Source of the DNA: Hyphomicrobium sp.
GTDB lineage: Bacteria > Pseudomonadota > Alphaproteobacteria > Rhizobiales > Hyphomicrobiaceae
Assembly (NCBI GenBank): GCA_013141015.1
Contig: JABFRT010000020.1
Coordinates: forward strand, 1 to 62,157
DNA: 62,157 bases
Reading direction: 5' to 3'
The position numbers were made by a program, and so were the translations under genes. This document shows positions 8,213 to 17,288 of this stretch, piece after piece (position 1 is the first letter of the stretch; each line of letters begins with the position of its first letter). The notes below the pieces were generated by a model that was not told the DNA's origin, did no database searches, and worked only from the letters and a program-made list of their open reading frames with translations.

Positions 8213-9742
8213 TTAGAGTATGCCCGGCGAGCGCAACCCGGCCTTGTAGGCCGCGCGGATCGCGCTGGGGCGGGCGTACAGGTCGATCACTTCAATGCCC
8301 GCGGCGCGGCTGATGGTGTGGGGGCCAAACAGATGCTGGCCCGGCGGGAAGGCCAGTCCGCCCATCATCTCCTCGGCGAACGTTTCGCGGGTTAGCGTGT
8401 CTATCCGCAAAATCGTGACGCTGGCGCCGAACCCGCTGCTGCAATCCTGCGCCGGGCGGTACAAATCTGGCCCTGTTCGCCACAACGCACCTGCCGGGCG
8501 GGCCGCGTGCGCATCGACGATGACTGGGTTCAGCGCATGAGCGTGCCAGGGCCCGGTCAGGTTTTCAGCCCAAAACAGCGACAGCCCGTCGGAGGATGAA
8601 CTCTGGAAGGCCTCGCTACCGGCCGCAATCCACAGCAAGCCGTCGTGCTCGAAGAGGGTTGCATCATGGATGCGCGCGTCGATCAGCCGAGTTTCGTGCA
8701 CCCATGTACCTGGAAAATTGGTGCAGCGGTAGAGATCGAGGCCGCCAGCAGATGTCTGTTCGGGCAGCATCCAAGTTACGCCGTCTCGTTCGAATACAAA
8801 CGGATGGGCCAGTTGCGCGCTGGTCTGCAGAACGGGCTCGGGCGTGCCGGCTTTGCCATCGCGGATCGCGACGTGTGAGATCACGCTCTGGCCCGTCGAC
8901 TCCTGCAATTCGGCAACGAACACATGAGCTGTTGACGGGCGCTCAAGAACGAACGGATCAGCGTAGCAGCGTGCGCCGTCCTCGGCGAGGATCTGGTAAT
9001 CGGCTAAGTTGAGCACGCCGGGCGCTATAGCGGCATCGCCGCTGAAGGTACGCCAGGCCGTGTGCCAGCGCGGTGCGTCGCCTGAAAACGTGTCGGTCAG
9101 ACGGCGCACTTTGCGCAGCGTGCGGGCCGAGAGGAAACCGCCGGCGGACTTGAGGATCGAGGCATTGGGATCGCGCGGTTCAGGGGCGTTCGCAATCACG
9201 GCAAGCGCCGGGTGTGCTACGCCTCCGTCGAAATAGCGCAGCAGTCCCTCAACCAGTCGCGAGGTAACTTGGTCCATTGACGTTGCCAGCCGCGATGGCA
9301 CTTCGAGGGCTGGCAAACCAATGTCGACCAAGTGCGGGAATTCGCTATGCCACAGCGTCAGGTGCGGCGCGCGCCGCTCCAGCAGCGCATGAAAGAGTGC
9401 GTAGTCCTTCGGTGATCCGTCATAGAAGGGCCGGACGACCACACCGGCCGAGCGCTGAATGGTGCTGGCGGAAGACAGATCAAGCGTGAGGTCAGATGGC
9501 GGACCGGTCCGTTCGCTGTAGGCGTCGAAATCGCGAGGTTTCAGATGCGTTGAGAAGCGTTCGCTGGTGGCGTGGTCGCGCGCATGGTCGAAATCGAGAA
9601 TGGCGGTCAGCGTGGTCGGCAACGGGTCTGACGTTTCGCGAAAGCGGACAACGGCCGTGTGGCGATTTTGGCCGAGCGCTTCGATCAACGCCAAATGCCA
9701 GCGGAAAAGCCGTGCACGATCGAGAAGTACGGCAATCCGCAT
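8213..9742 (-). CDS. GINT1_N-like propeller protein of the exopolysaccharide locus
   Basis: The protein has 509 residues. The C-terminal half (about 220-490) has repeated blade-like motifs: YADPFVLER, AHPFVFERDGVTWMLPE, LYRCTNFPGTWVHE, IHDATLFEHDGLLWI and HALNPVIVD-x5-RPAGALW. This is the pattern of the domain found at the N-terminus of plant glucosamine inositolphosphorylceramide transferase (GINT1_N), which resembles GH43/propeller folds. The N-terminal half begins MRIAVLLDRARLFRWHLALIEAL and looks like a substrate-binding or formyltransferase-like Rossmann part. In bacteria such proteins occur in polysaccharide gene clusters; the reaction is not established. It is the last gene of a leftward run of exopolysaccharide genes. 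Confidence 0.65.
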   Translation of the reverse strand: MRIAVLLDRARLFRWHLALIEALGQNRHTAVVRFRETSDPLPTTLTAILDFDHARDHATSERFSTHLKPRDFDAYSERTGPPSDLTLDLSSASTIQRSAGVVVRPFYDGSPKDYALFHALLERRAPHLTLWHSEFPHLVDIGLPALEVPSRLATSMDQVTSRLVEGLLRYFDGGVAHPALAVIANAPEPRDPNASILKSAGGFLSARTLRKVRRLTDTFSGDAPRWHTAWRTFSGDAAIAPGVLNLADYQILAEDGARCYADPFVLERPSTAHVFVAELQESTGQSVISHVAIRDGKAGTPEPVLQTSAQLAHPFVFERDGVTWMLPEQTSAGGLDLYRCTNFPGTWVHETRLIDARIHDATLFEHDGLLWIAAGSEAFQSSSSDGLSLFWAENLTGPWHAHALNPVIVDAHAARPAGALWRTGPDLYRPAQDCSSGFGASVTILRIDTLTRETFAEEMMGGLAFPPGQHLFGPHTISRAAGIEVIDLYARPSAIRAAYKAGLRSPGIL

Positions 9743-9891
9743 GATGTGTCGCTTTCAGTTTTGAACGCGGTGGTGCAAGGCTCGCACATTTGCCGGGCGG
9801 CGGCTAGTGACGCCAATACCGCCGCAATGGATGATGATACAAGTTATGCAGCGGCAGCTGATCAGCATTGCGCCAAGCGGCCATGCTGGTG

Positions 9892-10983
9892 CTACGGTTT
9901 CGAGCGCGCACGTTTTGACAACAGTTTCATTTGCGGCGGCACAATTCCGTTGCGGCTTGGCGACAGACGCAGCGGATCGTCATCGGGCCACCACGGGCCG
10001 GCAGCCCATGCCGTCCAGCCGATCCAGACGTCGCGGTTGTTTTCAACTTCGCTGACAATCGCCGCCAATGCTTTGAGGCTCACGGCATCTTGTCCAGCGC
10101 CAAATTCGCCAAGGAAGGCTTTTAAGTTGTGGCCGCGCGCCCAGCTCTGGAAGGCTTGCAGGCGTTCAACGCCGATAGTTCCAGAAACGGTGGCGCCCGA
10201 GCGGCCCGATGAATCGGCGTCCAGATATTGATGTACTTCGATGGCGAAATTATCAGCAGGGTCACGGATCGCCTCGAGTGCGGTGTTTCCCGCTTCGATC
10301 CAGGAGTGTGCGCCGGTGTAGGCTGTGCCCGGGACGATTACGAGATTGGTGGCGCCGGTGTCACGGATCGCGGCCAATGTTGCGTTGGCGATGTCGCGCC
10401 AGGCTTCAGCCCCGATATCCGCGGGCTCGTTCATCAGGCCATAAATGAGGTGATTGTGCTGTTTGGTGCGCCGCGCGAGTTCGCGCCAGAATGCGATAAA
10501 TGCGGACGCGGGCACGCGGTCTGATCCGATCAGGTGATCGATGGTAAAATCATCATCACGGACGCGGCGGTGGGCATAATTGTGCGGATCGAGGATCAGC
10601 GCCAGCCGCGCGCGCTTGGTGTGTTTGATCGCTTGCGTGATAAAACGCCATTCTTCCTCGGCAAATGCGCCGCCAAGGTCTGGTTGCAAACGGTCCCATT
10701 TGAACGGCAGGCGGACCACGTTGAAGCCCTGGGCCGCGCAGCGGGCATATTCGGCGGCGCCCGGATAAATGTAGTCGCGGCCATGTTGGCCGGGGATGAG
10801 CTGGCCGAATTCAGCGCCAGCCAGTGCAACGCCGCGCAGCATTTTCTTGCGGCCTTTGAATGGTTCTGCGGCGTGTGCAGCAAAAGGTATGAGTGCCGCG
10901 CCACTTGCTCTGGCGGCAAGCCACGCTAAAAATTCGCGGCGGTTGCACGATGATGCGCGGCCGGGGCCGGATGAATCCGCCAA
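9892..10983 (-). CDS. Secreted GH5-family glycoside hydrolase with Tat-type signal
   Basis: A twin-arginine type leader (NRREFLAWLAARASGAALIPFAAHAAEP) opens this 363-residue protein. The rest follows glycoside hydrolase family 5: RLPFKWDRLQP early, LMNEP with the acid/base Glu near residue 205, IEVHQYLD, and FLGEFG with the nucleophile Glu near residue 290. GH5 enzymes cleave beta-glucans and related chains. Within an exopolysaccharide operon, a periplasmic or exported glycanase usually trims or releases the polymer. It is separated by only 7 bp from the polymerase gene upstream, so it is almost certainly co-transcribed. Confidence 0.85.
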   Translation of the reverse strand: MADSSGPGRASSCNRREFLAWLAARASGAALIPFAAHAAEPFKGRKKMLRGVALAGAEFGQLIPGQHGRDYIYPGAAEYARCAAQGFNVVRLPFKWDRLQPDLGGAFAEEEWRFITQAIKHTKRARLALILDPHNYAHRRVRDDDFTIDHLIGSDRVPASAFIAFWRELARRTKQHNHLIYGLMNEPADIGAEAWRDIANATLAAIRDTGATNLVIVPGTAYTGAHSWIEAGNTALEAIRDPADNFAIEVHQYLDADSSGRSGATVSGTIGVERLQAFQSWARGHNLKAFLGEFGAGQDAVSLKALAAIVSEVENNRDVWIGWTAWAAGPWWPDDDPLRLSPSRNGIVPPQMKLLSKRARSKP

Positions 10984-10990
10984 GACATCC

Positions 10991-12262
10991 TCACGTGCGC
11001 GCTGTGATGCGCTTTACCGGTTGCTGGGTGTCATTGCCGTTGGCGCGGCTCAGCAACACACCGAAGACAAACCAGATCGGCGCCGCCGTCTTGATGCTAA
11101 GAAATGAGTAGCTGACGATCATGGTCAGGGCCAAGTAGAGCAGAATGCCGTTCTTGTAGATCTTCTGTTCGCGCGTCGCCTCATCGGCCGATAGCGTGAT
11201 GAAGCCCCACAGTAGCGCCAGCCCAAGGAACGATTGGGTGATCGTCAAGTAGACGACGCCTGCATCGACCGATTGTTCGAGAAGGCGGTCTGACAGTCCG
11301 GCAAAATCGTCGAGTGACACGCTCCGGATGAGTTCTGCCGTATAGGCAATGCGGCCCGTAAGATCATCTACACCAGGCTTCAGGTCAGCCGCATAGGTCA
11401 TGAACAGCGCCAAGCCCGTGACGGTGGGTACGAACAGCAACGCGGCGTGGCGCGGCACCAGACGGTAGGCAATCGAGATTGCCAGGATTGCGACGGAGGC
11501 CAGGGCAGCCAAGCGGCCATCGCAGGCAAGCAGCATCAGCATCATCGACGCCACACAAAAGACCCGCAGCGCGCTCCCCAACCGGTGCCAGAAGGCCGCC
11601 GTAAAGGCGACCGTGACGATCATGAAATTGCCGAGCGACACCGGCTCCAGAAAAACCGAAGACAAGCGATGGAGGTCGAAGAATGGCAGGAAGCGTGCTT
11701 CCGGCCGTGTGGCGCTGACATAGAGGTCAGACAAAAGGTTGGTGAATTCTTCTTCGCCAAGGCCTCGGGTGTTGATGTAGAATTCTTTGACAGCGAACAA
11801 ATCCGTGAAGCAATCGAGACATATTGCTTCAAGCGCAATGCCGGCAAGCACGGCAATTTGCAGCGCTACCATCATTTGAATGGCGCGGCTCTGGTTACTC
11901 GTCATGCCGAGCAGGATGAAGGTCACGATCAAAAAAATGTCGCGGAAATACTTGGCGTCTGCATTGCCCGTAGCAGCGATCCGCAACAGTGCAAAAACGG
12001 CAAATGCAACAATCAGGAAGTACCACTTCAACATGTCTCCGTTGAACATGCGCAGAATATAGAGGTGCGACGCTGCCACGATCAGCACTTCGGCCAGAAT
12101 GATCATGTTGCCGGAAAGCGGCATGATGCGCGCGTTGACGATAGCGAGCGCCGCATTAAAAAGTGCGGCCATCAATACCAGCGCGACGGGTGCCAGCCCG
12201 GCCCGGTCACCGGCTGTAACATGCGCCGCTGTCTGTTCCGATAAATGAGTGGCAGCCCGCAT
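10991..12262 (-). CDS. Wzy-like polysaccharide polymerase, integral membrane
   Basis: This 423-residue protein has about ten to twelve hydrophobic segments and a large polar loop in the middle (residues ~165-205, YINTRGLGEEEFTNLLSDLYV). A second loop lies near residues 290-330 (DLKPGVDDLTGRIAYTAELI). This topology is that of O-antigen/exopolysaccharide polymerases, which join repeat units at the periplasmic face. These proteins share almost no sequence motifs, so the call rests on topology and context between Wzx, glycosyltransferase and hydrolase genes. The start overlaps the stop of the deacetylase gene by a base or so, indicating one transcript. Confidence 0.75.
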   Translation of the reverse strand: MRAATHLSEQTAAHVTAGDRAGLAPVALVLMAALFNAALAIVNARIMPLSGNMIILAEVLIVAASHLYILRMFNGDMLKWYFLIVAFAVFALLRIAATGNADAKYFRDIFLIVTFILLGMTSNQSRAIQMMVALQIAVLAGIALEAICLDCFTDLFAVKEFYINTRGLGEEEFTNLLSDLYVSATRPEARFLPFFDLHRLSSVFLEPVSLGNFMIVTVAFTAAFWHRLGSALRVFCVASMMLMLLACDGRLAALASVAILAISIAYRLVPRHAALLFVPTVTGLALFMTYAADLKPGVDDLTGRIAYTAELIRSVSLDDFAGLSDRLLEQSVDAGVVYLTITQSFLGLALLWGFITLSADEATREQKIYKNGILLYLALTMIVSYSFLSIKTAAPIWFVFGVLLSRANGNDTQQPVKRITART

Positions 12263-13071
12263 CAGGCGATCCTTCCGGAGGCTGCATCGGGCGTGCCGGG
12301 GCGCACCAGGTGACGATCAATGAACGGCTGCGCATTGCGGCGGAAATCGGCGTAGCTGTAAAGCTTCCAGATCTCGTAAAGCATCGGCGGCGCATTTGGT
12401 TCATCAGCCGCGCGCGCGATTGATATGGGTTGCAGTTTTTGCGCGCCAACCATCACATAGTCATGCACGATGTGCGGCAGCAGTTTCAAAATCACCCGCG
12501 CTTGAGAGCGGTAATTGGCGAGCAGCCGCAAATAGGCAAGGCGTCTTGCCAACGGAACGGCCAGTTTTTCGACCGCTCCATTCGCCTCAAGTGGCGCCGC
12601 AAAGGACATCGACCACCTGTCTTTGGGACGGCGGTAGAGCGGGAACTGGCGGCTCTGATTGATCAGGCCGTAGCGGGCGGCCAGTGCCGTGCCCAGCAGA
12701 TAGACGGCGTCGTGGTCATGATGGCCACCTTCAAAGGCATGCATGATGATGCGTTGAATGCCCTGACCATCCGCCCGGCGCTGCTCCATCAATTGGACCA
12801 GGCCATCAAAAGCGCGCTCGAGATTTTCAACTAGGCGGCCATCGGGAATGGCGAGGTTGGTCCCCAGCAGTGACACGTTGGATGCAGCCACGCCGAGTAG
12901 GGCGAGAGTTTTCAAGCTTTCCGAGTTGCGCCGTTCGCTCGTCACGCCCGCCCATGCGCCGTTGGTGAGATAGGCGCAGACAACGGCTTCACCACGGCGT
13001 GTTGCCTCGGCGAGCGCATGGAATACGCCGATTTCGTCATCCTGATGGGCGAACAGATACAGCGTGGTCAC
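12262..13071 (-). CDS. PIG-L/LmbE family deacetylase
   Basis: The protein has 269 residues. The first metal-binding motif is FAHQDDEIG (usual form AHPDDE), and the second is EGGHHDHDAV near residue 115. PIG-L enzymes are zinc-dependent N-acetylglucosamine deacetylases. Here it would deacetylate a GlcNAc-containing precursor or repeat unit of the exopolysaccharide; the exact substrate is unknown. There is no signal peptide, so it should act in the cytoplasm. It overlaps the GT4 gene upstream by 4 bp and abuts the polymerase downstream. Confidence 0.85.
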   Translation of the reverse strand: MTTLYLFAHQDDEIGVFHALAEATRRGEAVVCAYLTNGAWAGVTSERRNSESLKTLALLGVAASNVSLLGTNLAIPDGRLVENLERAFDGLVQLMEQRRADGQGIQRIIMHAFEGGHHDHDAVYLLGTALAARYGLINQSRQFPLYRRPKDRWSMSFAAPLEANGAVEKLAVPLARRLAYLRLLANYRSQARVILKLLPHIVHDYVMVGAQKLQPISIARAADEPNAPPMLYEIWKLYSYADFRRNAQPFIDRHLVRPGTPDAASGRIA

Positions 13072-14150
13072 GGGAACAACTCCGCGTAGAGGGCCTCATA
13101 GCCCTCAATCATCCGCCGCTCACTATACTTGTCTTGGATTTGAATGGCGAATGCTTCCGCGCGCGGCCGCAGCGTTGCGTCTGCCAGGCTTTCGGAGATC
13201 GCGCGCGCCCAGTCTTCCGCGTTGCGGTCGGCGACAAATCGCGCGGTCGTCTTTCCGTCACACGTTAGAACCTCGTGCAGCGCCGGGATATTGGAGGCGA
13301 TGACCGGCAGCCCCGTCATTGCGGCTTCAACGGCAGCCAAACCGAACGTCTCCCATACCGATGGGAAAACCAGAAGCGTCGCTGCCCGGTACAGGTCTGT
13401 CAGGTCCTGGCGTCCAACGTGCCCAAGAAAATGCAGGCGGTCTTCAACGCCAAGCGATTTCGCCAGTGCAATGAGATTGTCCTTGTTGGGGCCAGTTCCG
13501 GCCATGACCAGCCGCGCCCCTGGCAGTTTGGGGAGCGCGGATACGATGACGCATTGCCCTTTTTGCTGATCGAGCCGGGCGGCCATCAGCAACAACGGCA
13601 CGCCGCACGGGATCGCGAATTTTGCAAGAACGTCACGCGGACTGAGCACAAACGACGGTGGTGGAATGCCGTGTTCGATCAACCGGATCTTGTCGCGGTA
13701 GGTTCGTGGATAGGTGTCGAATTCGTGCATCGTTGCACGCGAATTGGCAATCGAAACGGTGTAGGCACCAGCAGTTCCCAGCAGCTTGTCCAGGCGGCGC
13801 ACAAGTGCGTGCGATTTGACCGGGCTGTTCGATTGATGGGCGATGACAAATTTGCATCCACCAAGCCGGCCGGCAACGGCGGCGATGGCTGATGCGGTTG
13901 GCTGGAAGGTGATGATCACATCGGGCGCTGCTTTGGCAACGGCGACGGCTTTGCGGACAATCTGGCGGAGCTTGGCGGCGCCCGTGTACAAAGTTTCAGG
14001 ATAGATGATGCGCGTCGAGCAAAGCGCTCCCCGGCGCTTCAGGTCGCTGCCGAGCACTCCGGCGAGGTATTCGACACCGCCGCCGAGATCCTGATTGATC
14101 AGAAACAGCACTGATTTGCCTGTCATGGGTGAAGGTGTGCTGGCTGTCAT
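13068..14150 (-). CDS. Glycosyltransferase family 4
   Basis: This 360-residue GT-B glycosyltransferase opens with VLFLINQDLGGGVEYLAGVL, the usual N-terminal nucleotide-sugar fold with a glycine-rich loop. The C-terminal donor-binding half contains LLMAARLDQQKGQ, LVMAGTGPNKDNL and VFPSVWETFGLAAVEAAMTG, the E-x7-E motif of family 4. It would add a sugar to the lipid-linked repeat unit on the cytoplasmic side. A second possible start, MTGKSVLFLIN, lies eight codons in. It overlaps both the deacetylase and the flippase genes by 4 bp, so the four genes are tightly coupled. Confidence 0.9.
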   Translation of the reverse strand: MTASTPSPMTGKSVLFLINQDLGGGVEYLAGVLGSDLKRRGALCSTRIIYPETLYTGAAKLRQIVRKAVAVAKAAPDVIITFQPTASAIAAVAGRLGGCKFVIAHQSNSPVKSHALVRRLDKLLGTAGAYTVSIANSRATMHEFDTYPRTYRDKIRLIEHGIPPPSFVLSPRDVLAKFAIPCGVPLLLMAARLDQQKGQCVIVSALPKLPGARLVMAGTGPNKDNLIALAKSLGVEDRLHFLGHVGRQDLTDLYRAATLLVFPSVWETFGLAAVEAAMTGLPVIASNIPALHEVLTCDGKTTARFVADRNAEDWARAISESLADATLRPRAEAFAIQIQDKYSERRMIEGYEALYAELFP

Positions 14151-15586
14151 GTTGCAGACCTTTCCCGCCGCTGCGCCAAATAGCGCAATACCGGCTTGGC
14201 CAATTCGTTGATCGACAAAATGCGGAACCTCCAGGCGATGGCAAAGGCGATGCCCAAGAACAAAGTGACGCCGATTGCGTGGGACGGCAAACCGCGTCCC
14301 ATCAAAGCATCAAGCCCTTGCATGGCGGCGTAAGCGGCGCCAGCGCTCAACGCGATGATGGCCGCGTCTTTGTAGGGCAGATCGGTGACGTAGCGGCCGC
14401 GCCACGCCCACGCGTAACAGCCAAGCGCCACGAGGTGGCCCATCATCAGCGATAGGGCGGCACCCGCCGCGCCGTAAACCGGAATGAGCGTCAGGCTCAA
14501 GATGGCCGCGACAATCGCATGACAGACGTTGGCGATGAGCAGCAGCTTAGAGCCGTTGTCCATGAACAGGATTTGCGCGAAATAATAGGCGCGGAACACC
14601 ATGATGGTGTTGGTTGCAAGAATGATCGCCAGAATTGGTTGAACCGCGGTGGCGATGCTTGCACCAAAGACAAGGGTCAACAGCGGTCCGGCGAAATGCA
14701 TCACGAACGCAATCGCGAAGGCCGTCAGCATGGCATAGGCGCGGAACGCCTGGCCGAGCAATTGGCGCGCGGCTTCTTCACGGCCGTTGACGGCGTCGGC
14801 GCGGGCCAGCGCCATGTAGGCGCCGGAAATTGCCTCCGACCCGACGATCATGATCTGGCGGATGAAGTCTGACACTGCGCCGTAGGGGCCGACGTCGGCA
14901 AGTCCCGCGTGGCGGGCAAGCTGCAACCGGTCAAATTGCAGGCCAAAGGAATCAACAGCGAAGGCCGGAATAAGCGGACGCCCGGAGCGCAGCAGACGCC
15001 GCGCGGCGTCATGTGACCAGGGCGCGCGGATCACGTCAGAAACACTATGGACCAATGCCAGTGCGCCACCCCAATGCGCCGCACCGAAGGCAAGCGCCAG
15101 CGTCAGGGCTGACGGGTGGAGCGTGAGCGCCGCGATGCCGAAGACGAGAATAAGCACGGAGCGCGTAATCACGCCGATAGCCACGGTGCGCGCCATTAGG
15201 CGCGTGCGCGCCGTTTCATGCATCGCGTCATATGCGGCCAGTCCGGAGACAATCACGTAGACGGCGACCGCTGTGTTTGCAGAGACCAGCTTCAGGGCAA
15301 CACCCGCGCCGGTCAGAATTGCAAATGCTATCATCCCTGCCGCAAGCACGCGCAAGTACGTGGCAATCTGCGCGCCACTGGTCTCGTCGCGGTAGGATGC
15401 AAAAAAGGCAAAGCGCAACCATTGCAATGATAAGCTATAGGCGATGGCAGCCCAAGCCATTGCGACGATGTAGCCGCCGTAAATTTCGTGTCCTGCAAGG
15501 CGCACGAACAGTGCCATCGACACCAGGTTGAGGATGGCGGCGAACAGTTTCGAAGCGAAGTAGTAGCCGACATGCTTGCCGATCAT
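14147..15586 (-). CDS. Wzx-like oligosaccharide flippase
   Basis: The protein has 479 residues with about 12-14 hydrophobic helices. It begins MIGKHVGYYFASKLFAAILNLVSMALFVRLAGHEIYGGY, the usual MATE/MOP-type entry of polysaccharide flippases, where the aligned polar residues of helix 1 line the cavity. The family moves undecaprenyl-linked repeat units across the inner membrane. It overlaps the GT4 gene by 4 bp downstream. Upstream, its ATG overlaps the stop of a short ORF (15583-15972) in an ATGA. GAGGGG lies about 10 bases before the ATG. Confidence 0.85.
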   Translation of the reverse strand: MIGKHVGYYFASKLFAAILNLVSMALFVRLAGHEIYGGYIVAMAWAAIAYSLSLQWLRFAFFASYRDETSGAQIATYLRVLAAGMIAFAILTGAGVALKLVSANTAVAVYVIVSGLAAYDAMHETARTRLMARTVAIGVITRSVLILVFGIAALTLHPSALTLALAFGAAHWGGALALVHSVSDVIRAPWSHDAARRLLRSGRPLIPAFAVDSFGLQFDRLQLARHAGLADVGPYGAVSDFIRQIMIVGSEAISGAYMALARADAVNGREEAARQLLGQAFRAYAMLTAFAIAFVMHFAGPLLTLVFGASIATAVQPILAIILATNTIMVFRAYYFAQILFMDNGSKLLLIANVCHAIVAAILSLTLIPVYGAAGAALSLMMGHLVALGCYAWAWRGRYVTDLPYKDAAIIALSAGAAYAAMQGLDALMGRGLPSHAIGVTLFLGIAFAIAWRFRILSINELAKPVLRYLAQRRERSAT

Positions 15587-15972
15587 CGCAGCGCGTCCCC
15601 TCGGGGGCTATGCGGCCCGCCTCCGGCAAGGTAGGTGGCCGGAACAGGCCCCGCCATAGAGTTGAGATCAATCGGATTTGTGACCGATCGCCTCACAGGC
15701 AGGATTGGGACATGATTCACAGGGCGAATGCTTTCAATTCTCGGCCATTTAAACCCGCTGGCCAGCGCCAACGCAAACTCACCCAATGCCGTTGTAGAGG
15801 CACTTGGCCAGCATGCTCCGGCCGCAGAGCGCTTCTTCTTGCGCCAGCCGTGCAAAGGATGCGCCAAGGCTGTGCAGAGGTATAGACCGGGCAACCCGCC
15901 CAGCAACCGCTCTAGCGTCGCGCGTTCCGATTGCGGCACGACGTCCAGATACCCGGCCGGTACGCGCGCCAC
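15583..15972 (-). CDS. Possible small hypothetical protein upstream of the flippase
   Basis: A 129-codon open frame starts at GTG 15972 and ends in an ATGA overlap with the flippase start. The first half has mostly G or C at third codon positions, as real genes here do. I recognise no family. The region contains PQSERATLERLLGGLPGLY and PVNHVPILPV. The overlap and codon pattern favour a real or recently decayed gene; the lack of a clear ribosome-binding site and of any known domain argue against it. Confidence 0.35.
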   Translation of the reverse strand: MARVPAGYLDVVPQSERATLERLLGGLPGLYLCTALAHPLHGWRKKKRSAAGACWPSASTTALGEFALALASGFKWPRIESIRPVNHVPILPVRRSVTNPIDLNSMAGPVPATYLAGGGPHSPRGDALR

Positions 15973-16313
15973 ATTGTTGCGAAATGAAACAGTTGCAGCT
16001 GACGCGCGTCAACGGGCGGCAAAGTCGCGCATTCCGGTTGCCCGGAGCAGCCGTAGACTGGCGATGCAATCTTGAGTGCCGCCCGGTCACTCGCATGCTC
16101 TCTGGCCTGCTCTCTGGGCTACGTGTGATTGGTGAATGGATCGTCTGCAATTTGATGGAAACTTTACCAGCCGGGCAGGCGGCGATGTCGAGGTGCAGGT
16201 CTGTGTGCTATCCAATGTTGTGAAAATCCATTGGCATTGCATTCGATTTCACAGTGGCCCGTGCCGCACGTGAAAAGTTGAAGTGCCGGACAGTTAAGTC
16301 AGCGAGGACGGCC
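15973..16313. other. Intergenic region between flippase side and cupin gene
   Basis: About 340 bp separate the leftward exopolysaccharide genes from the rightward cupin gene. I see no convincing gene on either strand. It should hold the two divergent promoters, but I cannot point to clear -35/-10 boxes. The only solid signal is GAGGA at about 16303, the ribosome-binding site of the cupin gene. Confidence 0.5.
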
Positions 16314-17258
16314 GTGAGCGAACCTATCATCTCGGAGTGGACACCGCACCATATCCAGGCTTTTGGCAGTGAGCCGTTGCGCTTCCAGCACACCGCGCAT
16401 CTCTCGCCTCTATTCAGTGATGAGACACTCGCGGAATTGATAGAGCGGACGCCGCGCGAAAACTATTACGTCAATACCATGAAGCGTGGCGCCAAGGATC
16501 GCTCGAGCCGCCGCGAAGGCGAAATCCGTGGCCTCAGCGGCCGCGAAGTGCTCGACGCCGTGGCCAAAGGCCATATCTGGGTGATGTTGCTTTACCCTGA
16601 AAAAGTCAATCCGGGTTATGGCCGGTTGCTTGATCAGATCTACAACGAGTTCAAAGAGAAGGTGCCGGGCCTGCGCGTCTCCAAGAAGAAGATTTCGATC
16701 CTGATATCGTCGCCAAATATTCCGGTGTTCTATCATTGCGATCTTGCTGGCCAGACGTTGTGGCAGGTGCGTGGTGAAAAGACGGTCTATGTCTATCCAA
16801 ACCATGAGCCGTATCTGCCGCAGCCCAATCTCGAAAAGATCGTTCTCAACGAAGCGCACGAAATCTCGCTGCCCTTCGATCCGGCTTGGGACAACATCGC
16901 GTCCTCCTTTACGATCAAGCCCGGCGATATGCTGCATTGGCAGCTCTATGCGCCGCATCGCATTCAAAACGGCAATTGCGTCAACGTATCGTTCACGACC
17001 GAGCACGTGACGCCGACGGTGCGGCGGAACTTCGTGGTCAATTTCGCCAATGGCATTTTGCGCCGCACATTGAACCCTGGCAAGCTCACGCAAACGACGA
17101 CAGGCCCGCGCTACTGGACAAAACTTGCAACGCTTGGTGCGGCGAAAATTCTCAAGCTGCAAAAGGGCCGGGAGCAAACGTTCAAAGTGGACTTCACTGT
17201 TGATCCTGCGGCGCCGGATTGTGTTCGCGACATTCCAGCCTATCAATTCAGCAAGTAA
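16314..17258 (+). CDS. Cupin_8/JmjC-like oxygenase-fold protein
   Basis: The protein has about 314 residues from GTG 16314, which has GAGGA six bases upstream; an ATG at 16254 would add 20 unlikely residues. It shows a double-stranded beta-helix pattern with FYHCDLAGQTLWQVRGEKTVYVYP (His-x-Asp metal ligands) and, about 90 residues later, WQLYAPHRIQNG, which supplies the distal His and a basic residue. This is the pattern of JmjC/cupin_8 2-oxoglutarate Fe(II) hydroxylases. Substrate is unknown. It is followed 30 bp later by a GNAT gene and lies inside the exopolysaccharide locus, so modification of a glycan, lipid or locus protein is possible. Confidence 0.7.
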   Translation: MSEPIISEWTPHHIQAFGSEPLRFQHTAHLSPLFSDETLAELIERTPRENYYVNTMKRGAKDRSSRREGEIRGLSGREVLDAVAKGHIWVMLLYPEKVNPGYGRLLDQIYNEFKEKVPGLRVSKKKISILISSPNIPVFYHCDLAGQTLWQVRGEKTVYVYPNHEPYLPQPNLEKIVLNEAHEISLPFDPAWDNIASSFTIKPGDMLHWQLYAPHRIQNGNCVNVSFTTEHVTPTVRRNFVVNFANGILRRTLNPGKLTQTTTGPRYWTKLATLGAAKILKLQKGREQTFKVDFTVDPAAPDCVRDIPAYQFSK

Positions 17259-17288
17259 GTAACGCTCAAAGCAAGGGCGGAAATCCGC

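Noticed and set aside
15804-16223. Rightward ORF upstream of the cupin gene
   Set aside because: Arg/Ala-rich text without motif or ribosome-binding site; the reverse frame looks more coding-like.
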